Numbered from the stretch's first letter, positions 46,318 through 58,530 are shown. The stretch: DNA of 64,000 nucleotides from Oncomelania hupensis (GCA_036898135.1 CM072527.1:35420213-35484212), one strand, 5' to 3'. Notes: generated by a model not told the origin, from the letters alone. Numbers and translations: made by a program.

Positions 46318-46868
46318 TTCAGTATAAATAGTATCCCCACTTTATGGAAATTTAGTGCTTTAAATTCCCACTGTCGCTGTCTTCCTCATTTACTCTTTCC
46401 TATTCCTGCTCTGTCCTTCACTCTGCTATACTATCTTCTTCTTCGCTAGATCAATGACCTACCTTTTTTCTTGAAAACTCTTCCTGGACAAGACTCCTTG
46501 TTTGTGTATGAGGTCTGTTGGATCAGCTTGGGAGTGTTGGACGCTTTCTGCCGGGTGGTCACTAGGGCTTCCTATGATTGTACTATTTAGCACTATAGGC
46601 ATTTTATATGTATGTGTTTTGTTGATGATTTATAATGATGTTTGTATTCTATTTTGTTTTTGTAACCGGGGGTTCGCGTAGTTGAGGTCAACCCTCAGCC
46701 GTCCCCCGCGTGGGATGTCTTTATTGTAAAGTGACTGGCCGGTGGAGGGCATTCAATTTTCCCACTGGGGTTGTTTCAGCAGATCTTTTATGCAGATCGG
46801 GGGTTGTCCGGTCCTGATTTGGCTCGGAAGAGTCCGCTGGACCTAAAGCAACAATAAATCAATCAATC
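46318..46868 (+). mobile_element. family B repeat, 3' portion (interrupted copy)
   Basis: Continues the repeat begun at 38945: TTCAGTATAAATAG, then TTAGTGCTTTAAATTCCCAC, TAGGCATTTTATATGTATG and TTTTTGTAACCGGGGGTTCG, to TCCGCTGGACCTAAAGCAAC and an AATC tail. With 38945-39097 it makes a complete copy of about 700 bp. Confidence 0.9.
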
Positions 46869-46985
46869 TCTCTCCCTCTCTCTATCTCTCTATCTATCTC
46901 TCTCCCTCTCTCTCCCTCTCTCTATCTATCTCTCTCCCTCTCTCTATCTCTCTCTCTCTTCTCTCTTTTTTTCTCTTTCTCTATC
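46869..46985. repeat. (TC/CCTC/TATC)n tract
   Basis: Interrupted pyrimidine repeat directly after the family B tail. Confidence 0.9.
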
Positions 46986-47744
46986 CCTATCATCATTGTC
47001 ACCCTTGTCGGGAAATAATATCATTGTGGTCATTCAAGACGATTAGCGTGAGAGATATGAGAGGGAATGAAAACAGACAACATCCACACGGAACATGACA
47101 ACGTATTGATGTCAAACCTCCATCTGTCCTCGCCCTCTAGCTTGGATCAAGCGAACTTCTCCGATCAACACGCAACTCCGATCCACACGGAACTCCGGCC
47201 AACAGGCAACGTCTATCAAATTAATGAAAAACAGACAACAGCAACCCGAAACTTGACAAACTTGATATCAAACGTCCATCTTCTTCTCCAAGATTACATC
47301 AAGCGAGCTTCTCCGATCAAAACACAAAACACCTGACATTGTCTTTACCACGAGAACCTCTCTGATCAACACAGTATCAACTAAAATGCTAGAATGGTCA
47401 CAACTGCATTGCGCGGTTAACTGGCTTGATCGAAAAATGTGCTTCGACAAAAACATAAGATTATTAACCTTGCGGACCGTGATTTCAGCGGGGGAAAAAA
47501 GAGAATCACAGTTCATTGATGGGTCAGCTTCTTCAGACAAAAACTCGTCATGCAACATCAAATGTGTGGATGCCAAGAGATTGGAAGACAAGACGAATGA
47601 GCAGGGTACAGTGATCGATGCCCGTGACTGTGGATTACAAAATAACAGAATCACGCGATCAGGACTACTACACGATTTTGTCTCAACTTTCATCCTCCAG
47701 TTTGTCCGCGAATCTCATTCAACACCTTCATCTACATCTTACTC
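46986..47744. other. no confirmed gene; degenerate direct repeat
   Basis: The segment 47071-47171 resembles 47232-47330: both have ACAGACAACA, a GACAA and TCAAAC block, and AAGCGANCTTCTCCGATCAA. ATG-started frames at 47067-47336 (89 aa) and 47386-47808 (140 aa) are present. Neither resembles a known protein, and the second runs into a TC repeat. I do not call them genes. Confidence 0.35.
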
Positions 47745-47751
47745 ACTCTCT

Positions 47752-47785
<34 letters not shown>

Positions 47786-47805
47786 CCTCCACTTCTCTCC
47801 CTCTC
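47745..47805. repeat. (TC)n microsatellite
   Basis: TC repeat with CCTC interruptions. Confidence 0.93.
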
Positions 47806-48189
47806 TAATCTAGTTCAAATACAAGCGGTTTGTTCACAGCGTGGATGTGTGTACGAGACGGAGTGAAATGCAAATAGTTTGCTGGATCAATTTTCGAACG
47901 TGTTTTAATTATTAACGTTATAATTTAGCTTACTGTTATTGTTCATGTTCATAGCGTTAAAGGAAAGATTGTAAATTTTGGCTATGCCTATTCAATTAAA
48001 GTTTACTCTTCAACTTCTCTCTCTTTTTTTTCTCTCTCTCTCCTCTCTCCTCTATCGGTTTCGTTACGCTAATTCTTGTCTTAATTACTACGTTCAGCTA
48101 CGAAATGTTAAATGATGTATGTAATGTGCACAGGCAAGTAACAAAACAGATCATTTGCCGCCGTGACCAACACAATGAAATCAAATTAA
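47806..48189. other. no recognisable gene
   Basis: AT-rich DNA with one short TC patch near 48018-48050. No gene seen. Confidence 0.5.
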
Positions 48190-48213
48190 AAACTCTCTCT
48201 CTGTCTGTCTCTC

Positions 48214-48274
<61 letters not shown>
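48190..48274. repeat. (TC)n/(TGTC)n microsatellite
   Basis: CTCT and CTGT runs followed by pure TC. Confidence 0.95.
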
Positions 48275-48278
<4 letters not shown>

Positions 48279-48368
48279 TAACCTCCTACAAAAACAAATT
48301 AGGACTTGTCTTTTTCAGCCAACGAAAACGAACATACAACTCTAGATAGCATCTCCAAGGCTGACGAT

Positions 48369-48369
<1 letters not shown>

Positions 48370-48456
<87 letters not shown>

Positions 48457-48680
48457 TGAGAAGGAGGAGGAAGGAGAGAGAGAGAGAGTCAGACAGAGAG
48501 AAAGAAAAATACAGACGCAATTCAAGGAATAAGAATCAGAAAGATAAGAGACAGAGCAGGATTTACACATACGCACAGACAAAGAAACCGAAACAGACGA
48601 GGAAGAGATGCAGAATACAAGAGAAACAGACAGACAACAGACGCCGAGATGAAAACAGACAAGTAACAGAAAGAGAATAG
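48370..48680. repeat. (GA)n and AGACA-rich purine tract
   Basis: About 85 bp of pure GA, then imperfect GA/AGACA DNA. ORFs are Ser/Leu or Glu/Arg runs and not genes. Similar CAGACA-rich DNA continues to about 48850. Confidence 0.9.
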
Positions 48681-49031
48681 CATAGACAAACTGACAGACA
48701 AACAAAAGACAGAGATACAGAGACAAACACATCCAGATTCAATAGACCGACAGCCCAGAGATACCGAGATGAAGACAATGAAGTGACAGAAAGAGAACAC
48801 CACATACAGGCTGACAGAGACAAACAAACGACAGACAGAGTGAAAGAAAAATCAATTCAAATTGAATACCACACAATGAACTCAAAATATCTGGAGACCT
48901 ATACTTGAATTTGGGCGACTTAAAATAAATGTAAATGCTTAATTTTCTTCTTGTAAATATACATAGCAACACACACAAAAGGTCCAGCGAATTCCCAAGA
49001 TGTTCAAACTATGGACATGATGGGGAAAAAA

Positions 49032-49352
<321 letters not shown>

Positions 49353-50033
49353 ATCCTATCCTATCCCGTAACTCGAAAGTCGTTTGGAAACCACAGATGA
49401 TCGTTTAATTTAACCAGCGTACTCCGTCTTTCTCTGTCCTCAGCAGTCCTATTTGCTTCACTCAGTGTCAAGCCAGTCCATTTTCGAATGTTGTCTCCCC
49501 ACCTCCTTTTCGGTCGCCCTCTTCTTCTGCCTCCTTGCACCGTGCCTTACAGGATGGTCTTTGCAAGTTTCCGTTTTTTCACCACTGTGAGCATGTCATT
49601 GTGTGGTCCAATGGCTTGTGTGATGGTCTGTCGGACTTCGTCATTGGTGATGTGCTGGATATAGGAAATGCCCAGAAGTCTTCTGTAGCACCTCATCTCC
49701 ATGCTTTGTATTATTCGTTGTAGATCTGCTGTGAGGGAGATGACAAAGGAGCGCAGCAACCTTACCTTGGAGTTTACACCGATAGTCTTGCCAAATGGGC
49801 TTCAACCTTGTCAGGGCAGCAGTTGTTTATGCAATCCTGGAGAGGACTTCCTGTCGGGACCATTTGTAGATACAATTGCTCCTAAATATTTGATGCAGTG
49901 CACCGTGTTGAGGGATTGGTTTTGGACTTTGATGTCCGTGTTGATGCCATTGGTGTGGTTGGTCATTATTTTGTCTTTCTCTGCGCTTATTTCCATTCCA
50001 AAGGCTCTGGGGGTGGTGTCAAGCCTCTGTACC
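49353..50033 (-). pseudogene. RTE-like LINE fragment, interrupted, 3' portion
   Basis: Begins with the terminal (GGATA)n tail at 49353. It covers the C-terminal region (MRCYRRLLGISYIQHITNDE) back to the post-catalytic RT segment (MEISAEKDKIMTN), with several deletions. At 50033 it is cut by a solo LTR and resumes at 51544. Confidence 0.88.
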
Positions 50034-51543
50034 TGTCATGAACTGGCTAGTTTTAACTCTGCCTATGACTATTTCGCCTTGTGTAGTAGTTGTAACAGTA
50101 GAGAGTCAGTATAGTACACAGCAGCAATTAAAGTACACACCGCGAGCCCGACCCACGCTGCGCAGTGACTCAGCACTTGAACTTTGAATCTAACCGGTTT
50201 TAACCAATGAGAGCTCAGGTAAGCGGGTAGAGCAGTTCTGACTGTGTCAGATCTTAGCACAGTTTGAATCAGTCGTGTGTGAGACGAGGAAGAAGTAACA
50301 TCTACTTAGCTAGCAGAGAATCTCTTCACTCATAGACCAGGAAGCAGGACTTTAGAATCTTAGAATTCTCTCAAGTCATCACGGGCCTGAACTTGTCAAA
50401 CAGGTAAATGAACACCCTTCTGTTTCATCGTGATATATTTATATTATTGTGGAAATTATGTTTGTGGAATTTGCTATGCATAAATGTGAATTGTTAATCC
50501 GAATTTGCGTGTCCATGTGGAAAAGCCGAACACGTGGCGAAACACGACCGGTTGCGCCGCCATGTTGTATCCCGTACGGAACCACTGTTGTTTAACTTAT
50601 ATGTATGTTTGCAGACCAGTGGCTGTACCACTGAATGTTTATAATATTATTAATTCTGTATGTGTATAGTTAGCCACGATTTATACTTATGTATGTATAG
50701 GAATTTAGAGTGAGATTCCAGTGGACCCCGGAAGTAGCAGAATGTTCGTCGCTTATGTATAGAGATGTGGAGCTATCACTGAGGGCTACTTTGGCTTTCA
50801 GTGAGACGCTCTGCACAAACCAATTATTCAGGGTTGTGCAGAATTTCGTCTCTTATATTACAGACGAGCAGGCGAGCTATCCTGTGCGTCCCACTCCACA
50901 GAAACGACGAGTTGGTTGAGGAGCCCTACCGCACAAGTCGGAAAGAGCTACCCGGAAAAACACCCTGTCAGACCCCACAGCGTGGCAAGGGAACCCAACT
51001 ACACAACGACAAAGGTGTACCAGAAGCTACCTCACAGAAGGACTTCGCACGCACCATCTAGCAGTTAAGTGTAATCTCCGAAAGTGCACTTAAACTGATC
51101 GAAACGGACCACAGTAGTCCAACTCTTCAGAAACTGTAAAACGGACCACAGTTGTCCAAATCTACATGAAATATAATAGCAAGTGCCCGAGGAAGATATA
51201 ACAGCTGCCTAGACTATCAGCGATCGAACTATTAGCAGTGACTGAGACATTTTAAGTTAGATTAGTACTTAGAGAATCTTGTATAGAGTAGAAGAAATAA
51301 ATGTGTGATTTTAACTGTTATCAAGTGGCTGGACTACATATGATTCATAGCCGTGTGAAAGCTAGTGTGACAGTAATCTCTTACCATTTTTCTATCTATT
51401 TCTGTACCCCAACCTTAACACAGAACGAGCTGAACAAATAAATTTATTAAAGTAATTCATAGGGTGACTTACTAGCAGTTCCCACCGAATAAACGTGAGG
51501 GTCCATAATTCCATTGTGCAGAGCCCATAAACCCCACGTGACA
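50034..51543 (+). mobile_element. solo LTR of the Gypsy family
   Basis: A 1510-bp LTR (TGTCATGAACTGGC ... CCCCACGTGACA) with no internal region. It is flanked by GTACC at 50029-50033 and 51544-51548, so it arose from a full insertion by LTR-LTR recombination. Sequence is intermediate between the LTR types of copies 1 and 2. It lies within an RTE-like fragment. Confidence 0.95.
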
Positions 51544-51583
51544 GTACCAGCTGTTTCTCTCCAGGCAATTCATCAATGTCATC
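51544..51583 (-). pseudogene. RTE-like LINE fragment, resumed after solo LTR
   Basis: Continues the RT segment interrupted at 50033: plus strand GTACCAGCTGTT and CTCTCCAGGCAATTCATCAA, matching 26740-26785 in the long copy. It ends where the L2-like sequence resumes. Confidence 0.8.
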
Positions 51584-51935
51584 GATAGAACTTCACTATC
51601 ATTCTTTTGTAGAATCAATCCTAACATTTTCATTTATCTGTTGGTACGGGACACTCAGTGTGAAGATCAGAAACTCTGTCTGGCATTGTCCATGTATGCA
51701 GCAAGATAGTTTTCAAGAAGCAGATTTATCTGGAACAGCTGTTCAAAAACAGAGCCCTCAGCAAATCAGTTAGTATTCAATGTGACATAACCCATCCCTT
51801 CTCCTGTCTGTTTGAACTTCTTCCTTCTAAACGAAGATTCTGCTGTGCTCGCTCCAGAACACAGAGGTACAAAAACACTTTCATTCCTACCGCAATCTCC
51901 TTGCTGAATGAAAATTATGCCAGAATTTCTTCCTA
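51584..51935 (+). pseudogene. L2-like LINE C-terminal fragment, right half
   Basis: Reads HYHSFVESILTFSFICWYGT, KIRNSVW, FKKQIYLEQL, ITHPFSCLFELLPSKRRF, then RTQRYKNTFIPTAISLLNE across frame breaks. This is the typical C-terminus of L2/CR1-type LINEs (FxxSxxxSxLTFxxxxWYGN ... FELLPSGRR ... RTxRxxxSFxPxAIxLLN). Its left half is at 49155-49352. Confidence 0.78.
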
Positions 51936-53451
51936 GTACTGTCTTTGTGCTTATGTATTCAACTGCCTTGCTGAGCATTTCATTTCATACATCCCATCTG
52001 ACCATGCAGTGTGTGTGGGAGGGGAGGGGGGGTAGGTGGTGGGGAGGGGGTGTTTGTGTGGGTGTGTGTGTGTTAGTGTACGCGCGCGCGTGCGTGTTGC
52101 ACAATAATGAAATCAGTCTATAACTATGTCTTTATTATTGTTATTGTTATTATTGATATGACTGTCATTATTATATGTACTAGTATTGTGTTATGACTAC
52201 AATTGCTTCCATTGATTATGATAAATGCTTTCCATGATCAAAAGTACTGGCCTATGATGCGATTGCTCGTGGTGGTAGAATTTTATCATGTACTTACCTT
52301 TGTATATAAATATTTCTTCCTTCCGTAGCTTTTCCTCAGAGTAATTTAATACTATTACATATAATATATTATGATCATACCCTCAAATGGAAAGTTATCT
52401 TAATTGTCTGTGCATGATATGAATTGTTCTGTCAACCAAATGAAATTAACTGTAAATCTGTTATGTGAGTGCATGTGCGTTAGTAGTTAGAAAGAACTAA
52501 ACGAGATCGTGTGTGATAACGATTTTTTGTATTATTCTATTTGTTTTGTTCTTTCTTTCTGTTCTCCCTGTTCTTATTGGCTGAGACGCAGTGTGCTGTA
52601 TGAATTCTGCATTATGGATAATACAGTTTTATTGACTTGACTTGAATAATCCATTACCATCTGGTCGCAGATACAGATCATGAGTATATCATTTATTCCA
52701 TCCGCAATCCTACTTCTGAACAATGTGTCAAGGCACTGATAGTAAACAAAAAGCCGAGTTAATGCCTACACCAGAGAACATGCATACTAAGCACAAAGTA
52801 TCTTACTTATTGACTTTTAATTATTCAGAGGTAACCTTTAGATAACTTTCCGTGGATAAATGATTGTAATAGATTTTATGAATGGTTGGACATTTTTCCT
52901 CCCTCCTACCCTCCACCCCATGCAATAATTATTCAAATTAGTCTTACACAGCAACGCAACAGGAACAACAATATACCACGCAAATATCTTACCACAAAGT
53001 TAGTCACAGGTTCCCAGCCTCCCTATTCATGGACACTCCGTATTAGAACACAGGAATGAAGACAAATCTTCCACAGCACTCCACACGTAATTGAATTACT
53101 TCATTGCTCCACTAGCCACAACATCTCATTGCCAAGTAATGAAAACAAACCCATGAATGGAACAGGACGCCTGCACGAGAATCATTACTTCTCAGCTTAA
53201 TCACAAGAAATCACGCCAGTAGGCATAATTACCCATCCCTACTGTTATATTAACCTTACCAAACCCCACCTCTTCCCTCCTATTATAGTATTTACCTCTT
53301 ATCTACAGTCAACTGGTTCCGTCCTTCACGTCAATCCTTTTGTACACGTACATGTGAATGTAGATTCGTGTGTGAAGTGCGCGCGTGCGTGTGTGTGTAA
53401 TTGTCAAAGTGTGCTATTGACTGCGAGGACTGGTAGAATAAAGCCATGGAA
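51936..53451. other. no gene; probable L2-like 3' UTR and GT-rich patch
   Basis: A G/GT-rich patch at 52010-52100 is followed by AT-rich DNA. At 52597-52648, ATTCTGCATTATGGATAATA and TTTTATTGACTTGACTTGA resemble a LINE 3' end with a short-repeat tail. This may be the end of the L2-like element above. Beyond that I see nothing. Confidence 0.4.
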
Positions 53452-53871
53452 TGGGCTCTATGCACAAGTCGGTGGCATGGTCACGTGGCGCGGGAATAAC
53501 AAAGCGGTCGTGGCTTCTTTTAGCTCGCTCGCGTCTACTCCAATGCTGCTTAAAATTTTTTAATTTACCGACATTTTGGGATATTGTGATGTTTTGAACA
53601 TAGCACATTCGTGCAATAATGATCACAAACAAATTATTATCAGGAGACAGGCTTTTTTTAAAGAGCGATTTGTCACTGACATTCAGTTTAGAGTTCATCA
53701 ATATTTCATCTTTCAGTGGAAATCGATGAAAGGAAATGTTCTTTTCTTTGCATAAAGGTTTATGTAGGAGTTAGATCATCCAAACGCAGCACAGTACTTC
53801 ACTATTTTCAAACTCGAGCAGCTGTGTTATTCCCGCAGCACGTGACCGCCACGCCTTTGTACATAGAGCCC
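53452..53871. repeat. inverted repeat, ~48-bp arms
   Basis: 53452-53501 (TGGGCTCTATGCACAAG ... GCGGGAATAACA) is matched by the reverse complement of 53824-53871 with roughly 80% identity. The 320-bp centre has no coding sequence. It is possibly an old MITE or foldback. Confidence 0.55.
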
Positions 53872-54112
53872 ATTAGGCGTGTGGAGGGGGAGACAGGAGG
53901 TGTCCGCGCGCGTGCCTTGTGTGTAATAATGTTGTATTGACATTGACTTTTTAATATTATGAAAGAATGCTATATAAACTACCATTATTTGCGGGTGGTT
54001 CGCACGTGTACTTTATTTCACCCCATTGTATATCTCACTGCGCAAAATGTATTCTTCTATTGAAGTGAATTAAAATTTGAGTCTTGCGTCCTAACTCAAA
54101 GACCGAAGAGAG

Positions 54113-54227
<115 letters not shown>

Positions 54228-54552
54228 CCACACTCGCACAGACGGAGGGCACTAGCGCCCCCTGCACCCTCACACACATACACCAAAACACTTACACTTA
54301 CGCAGTTTGTAACGACGTATTAAAGATCCCTTCTGGTGCATCAGTGCGAAAACGGATACGGAATTCCCGTGGTGCTATTTGCATGCGCAGAACGTATGTT
54401 TCTTCAATCATATAACCCGGTACTACTGGGACCAGTTTACCTCTTCGTTATATTTTTGTGTGTGGTTTGTTTGATTAAATCATAAATGTTATACTCTGCT
54501 GTACTATCGACGCAGCGTTTGTGTCTAACATAGTTTAAAACTAGCATTGTTG

Positions 54553-54744
54553 ACACACCGCCGTAGATCAGTGGTTCCCTGGCACGCCGATGACCAAGGC
54601 TCAAATCCCGTGATAGGGCAAGATAACAGTGGCCATTTGTCTCTGTCCATCGTATTAGAAGTATGTTTGCTCTGGTGGTTCAGTACTGATTTAGGTCCCA
54701 ATGCCCTCTTTTTTGGGATAGTTATCCCAAAGTGCCGTATCGCC
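54553..54744 (+). mobile_element. tRNA-derived SINE (family S), copy 2
   Basis: ACCGCCGTAGATCAGTGG head, box-B-like GGCTCAAATCCC, body CTCTGGTGGTTCAGTACTGAT, and a tail ending ATCGCCAATGGTG. It matches the copy at 29351-29560 over head, body and tail. The tail passes directly into a 26-bp tandem array. Confidence 0.72.
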
Positions 54745-55060
54745 AATGGTGGGTGTAGACGTTACACTTCAATGGTGGGTGTAGACGTTACACTTCAATG
54801 GTGGGTGTAGACGTTACATTTCGATGGTGGTTGTAGACGTTACACTTCAATGGTGGATGTAGACGTAACACTTCAATGGTGGGTGTAGACGTTACACTTC
54901 AATGGTGGGTGTAGACGTTACACTTCAATGGTGGGTGTAGACGTTACACTTTCAGGGTGGGTGTAGACTTACACCTCAATGGTGGGTGTAGACGTTAAAC
55001 TTCAATGGTGGGTGTAGACGTTAAACCTCAATGGTGGGTGTAGACGTTAAACCTCTTTTA
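54745..55060. repeat. 26-bp minisatellite, ~12 units
   Basis: Units of AATGGTGGGTGTAGACGTTA plus CACTTC, with minor variants (TTAAAC, TTACATTTCG). The first unit's AATGGTG is also the SINE 3' end. Confidence 0.93.
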
Positions 55061-56089
55061 TTCCTTCGCATTCCTTTTCGACAAGTTAAGCAGCGTCGAG
55101 CTCGGTTAGTACTGACAAACGTCTACTGGACCATGTTTGTTTGTGGGTTTTTTGGACAATTTATTGTCCTTTTTTATCGGGAAATTCTCGGCCGCCTCCT
55201 CTCTGGAATAGTGATGTTATAACCAAACATCGCGCAATAATCATCCCCAGTCCACCCGAAAGGAGCGCCTTGCTCTTCTCTGAACCGAATAAGTAAAACG
55301 TCGAGAAAAAAACCGATTGGTTTCGACTATCAAATCTGGCTCTCACTCTCAAACAACTATCAGGTCCATAATCCCTTTCTTTCGTACGTCTAGAATGCTA
55401 CGGAAAACATTATACTTCACATTTGTTTCAAATGCAATGCAATTAGAATTAATGATGACTGAGAGTTCTATACTCAAAAGGTTACACAATTAAAATATAT
55501 TACACCTTCGTCCATTTAAGTTCTTTACAACCGGTTTACCTCGTCACAACCTTTCTAAAACATATCTTTAGCTTCTCGACGTCACAATAACATTTTATTA
55601 TGTTCTACGATGCTCTACGATTTAAAAAAAATTAAATTACCCACATTAGTGGACGTTTAAAACCAGGTTACAGACTTTCGTGCGTTTGGGAAATCGGTTA
55701 AAAGCTTCGAACTTGGCATTAACTTTCCAGAATGTTGTTGCAATGACTCTATGACGTTTTCCCTATAGACTTCAGTTACGCTGCTACTACAGTGTAAACA
55801 CCATAATCGATACAAATTGACTTTTGGCGAGTCTCTTAAGGTTATAAACTACTGCAGTTCCTGTAGTCATGTATCAACAGTGTATATAACAGACATAGTT
55901 CATGTACGACTCTACTACTTAATGCGTATGTTTGTATGTGTGCGGTCACAGCAGTACTAGTCTTTTTCAGCTTCTGTATTCAATATTTATAACGAATGAC
56001 CACTCTACCTACTTAGTACTGTATGTAAATTGTAACATTACTGGTGGTCAACGCAGTTCTATAGGAACAGACGATCACGATGGTTCAAA
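55061..56089. other. no recognisable gene
   Basis: AT-rich DNA. The segment 55659-55692 is an inverted match to 57955-57988. No supported gene. Confidence 0.45.
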
Positions 56090-56205
56090 CTTTGAAATTA
56101 TCCCGATATTTTATTATGTACTTTTACCTTACCCACCACGAGATTCAAACCTGAGTCATCAATGGGCCAGGCGAACGCTGTAGCACTGAGCGGCAGCGAT
56201 ACTAC
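56090..56205 (-). mobile_element. tRNA-like SINE head, inverted
   Basis: On the minus strand GCCGCTCAGTGCTACAGCG, then CATTGATGACTCAGGTTTG and AATCTCGTGGTGGG. The box-B-like AGGTTTGAATCTC and the following CGTGGTGG resemble the head of family S at 29351. Confidence 0.55.
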
Positions 56206-56567
56206 TGTTTTCAATAGTCATGATTACGAATGGGGAGTATGAATCTCATAAATAAAAGATAATTGTATTTGAGAGCCATTACCAAAAGATCCGAAGAGGG
56301 CGTATAGAATAGTCTACTTGAAGCCTTAAATTTAAGTGCAGTGGATTGATTTTTTACTACACAAGGTCACTAAAACTGAACGTTTACCAAATTTCATTTT
56401 GTTTGTAGCGTGCTGTAATTTGGAATCAGTTTCAGTTTCATTTTAAAAAAAAAAATTTAAAGTCTTGTAAGTGATTACACGATTTTAGACTTTTACAAAC
56501 ATATACATAAGCATGCACAAACATATACACGCATATGCACACATGTCACTACTTATGTTTTAAAAAA
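56206..56567. other. no recognisable gene
   Basis: AT-rich DNA with an A run near 56445 and ATACACATA-type motifs near 56500. No gene seen. Confidence 0.5.
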
Positions 56568-57270
56568 CCCCTTGGGGTCATGAGCAATCTTGCCACTGTA
56601 GATTGTTCTAACCTATAAAGGGAAAAGTGAAAACCCCAGTTGAAAACCTGTCTTGACTTTGTAGGCATTACCAATTCACTGCGGCAACAGTACCCCCGTT
56701 GGGGTGCCGGGGGTTTCAGTATAAATGGTATCCCCACTTTCTGGAAATTTAGTGCTTTAAATTCCCACTGTCGCTGTCTTCCTCATTTACTCTTTCCCAT
56801 TCCTGCTCTGTCCTTATCACTCTGCTATACTATCTTCTTCTTCGCTAGATCAATGACCTACCTTTTTTCTTGAAAACTCTTCCTGGACAAGACTCCTTGT
56901 TTGTGTATGAGGTCTGTGGGATCAGCTTGGGAGTGTTGGACGCTTTCTGCCGGGTGGTCACTAGGGCTTCCTATGATGTTATTATTTAGCAATATAGGCA
57001 TTTTATATGTATATGTTTTGTTGATAATTTATAATGATATTCTATTTTGTTTTTGTAACCGGGGGTTCGAGTAGTTGGGGTAAAGCCTCAGCCGTCCCCT
57101 GCGTGGGATGTCTTTATTGTAAAGTGACTGGCCGGTGGAGGGCATTCAATTTTCCCACTAGGGTTGTTTCAGCAGATCTTTTATGCGGATCGGGGGCCGG
57201 GGTTGTCCGGTCCTGATTTGGCTCGGAAGAGTCCGCTGGACCTAAAGCAACAATCAATCAATCAATCAAT
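56568..57270 (+). mobile_element. family B interspersed repeat, complete copy
   Basis: About 703 bp from CCCCTTGGGGTCATGAGC to (AATC)n, uninterrupted. It serves as the empty-site reference for the copy split by LTR copy 2 and as the longest copy of the family. A TATAAAT motif lies at 56721. ORFs (for example 57034-57216) are shared between copies but resemble no known protein. Confidence 0.9.
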
Positions 57271-57368
57271 GTTTAAAAAAAATCCTCATGTCAGTATTTA
57301 AGTATTGTAAGCAATGTTTTTCAAGAAGCGTATGACAGCATGAAAACTATAATTGATACTCTAGATGT

Positions 57369-57777
57369 CATATCCTATCCTATCTTATCCTATAGGAGGG
57401 TTGGACTGATGTTGTACACTCTCATGGTTGCCCTCAGAGCTGCATGCCAGACTCTGTCAAACGCTTTCTTGAAGTCTACAAACACATGAAATAGATGTTG
57501 TTGGTGCTGGAGGTATTTCTCGCAGATTATTCTGAGGTTGAAAATCTGCTCAGTAGTAATTCGCCCTGCCCTGAATCATGCTTGTTCTTTAGCTATGATT
57601 GGTTCAGCTTGGGGTTTCAATCTGTTGAGTATTACTTTCAGGAGGACTTTGCTGGCATGGTTGACAAGGCTGCAGGCGCGGTAATTTTCACACTCCTGAA
57701 GGCTACCCTTTTTGGGAAGAGTAATGACAAACGACTGGGTCCATGGTGTAGGCCACTCCCCACTCTGCCAGATCTAT
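57369..57777 (-). pseudogene. RTE-like LINE internal RT fragment with terminal-type tail
   Basis: The minus-strand sequence matches the RT core segment of the 26 kb LINE at about 27020-27390 (plus-strand CTGATGTTGTACAC through CCACTCTGCCAGATCT). Immediately beside it, at 57371-57393, is a (GGATA)n-type tract like the element's 3' tail. About 1 kb between this segment and the tail is therefore missing. Confidence 0.8.
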
Positions 57778-58424
57778 TTTTCTGTGTATAATGGTAATAA
57801 TCTTAGAAACAATTTCAATATTTTAATTTAACCTCTTTTCACAGCAATAAGAATTTAGACAACCATAACAAATAAAGAAAGAAACAGAATCTGTTTTATA
57901 GTAACTTAAAATAAATCTGTTCCTACAATTACAGGCGCGACGTCCTGTAATAAATTCCCAAACGCACGACAGTCTGTAACCTGGTTTTAATATTGTCTTA
58001 TGCAGATAAGAGAAATCAAATTTCTTTGTACAGTGCTGTTAAAACAGTACAATCAAATAATATATGTTGTAAGGAAATAGTCCCAGAAAATATACATGTA
58101 ATATTTTTCAAATATTTTGTACATCATGAATTCAAGCGTAGGAATAGTTTAGGAACAAATAACAATATTTACTTTAAGTATTATATCAGTAAAGTGGTGC
58201 TCTAATAACGAATAATATTGAAAATGAGCTAATTTCACATTACAATTAAAGACTGTATGCCCATTTTTCATTGCACCTGGGTAAACGGTAATGTGATCGA
58301 TTTACACTTACAGACATTTTTCTTGAGTAAATAAGAATGTCTATTTGGAAGGAATCATTGTGAATAGTCTAGTAGTCTTTAAACGAAGACATTTATAAAT
58401 CTCCAATAATAAAAGTAGCGGGGA

Positions 58425-58426
<2 letters not shown>
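57778..58426. other. no recognisable gene
   Basis: AT-rich; contains the inverted match (57955-57988) to 55659-55692. Nothing else seen. Confidence 0.45.
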
Positions 58427-58481
<55 letters not shown>

Positions 58482-58530
58482 AACAGAGAGAGAGACAAAC
58501 AGAGAGAGAAAGAAAGAGAGACAGAGAGAG
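58427..58530. repeat. (GA)n microsatellite with AGACAAAC units
   Basis: About 50 bp of GA followed by GAGACAAACA and GAGAAAGA units. Confidence 0.95.
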
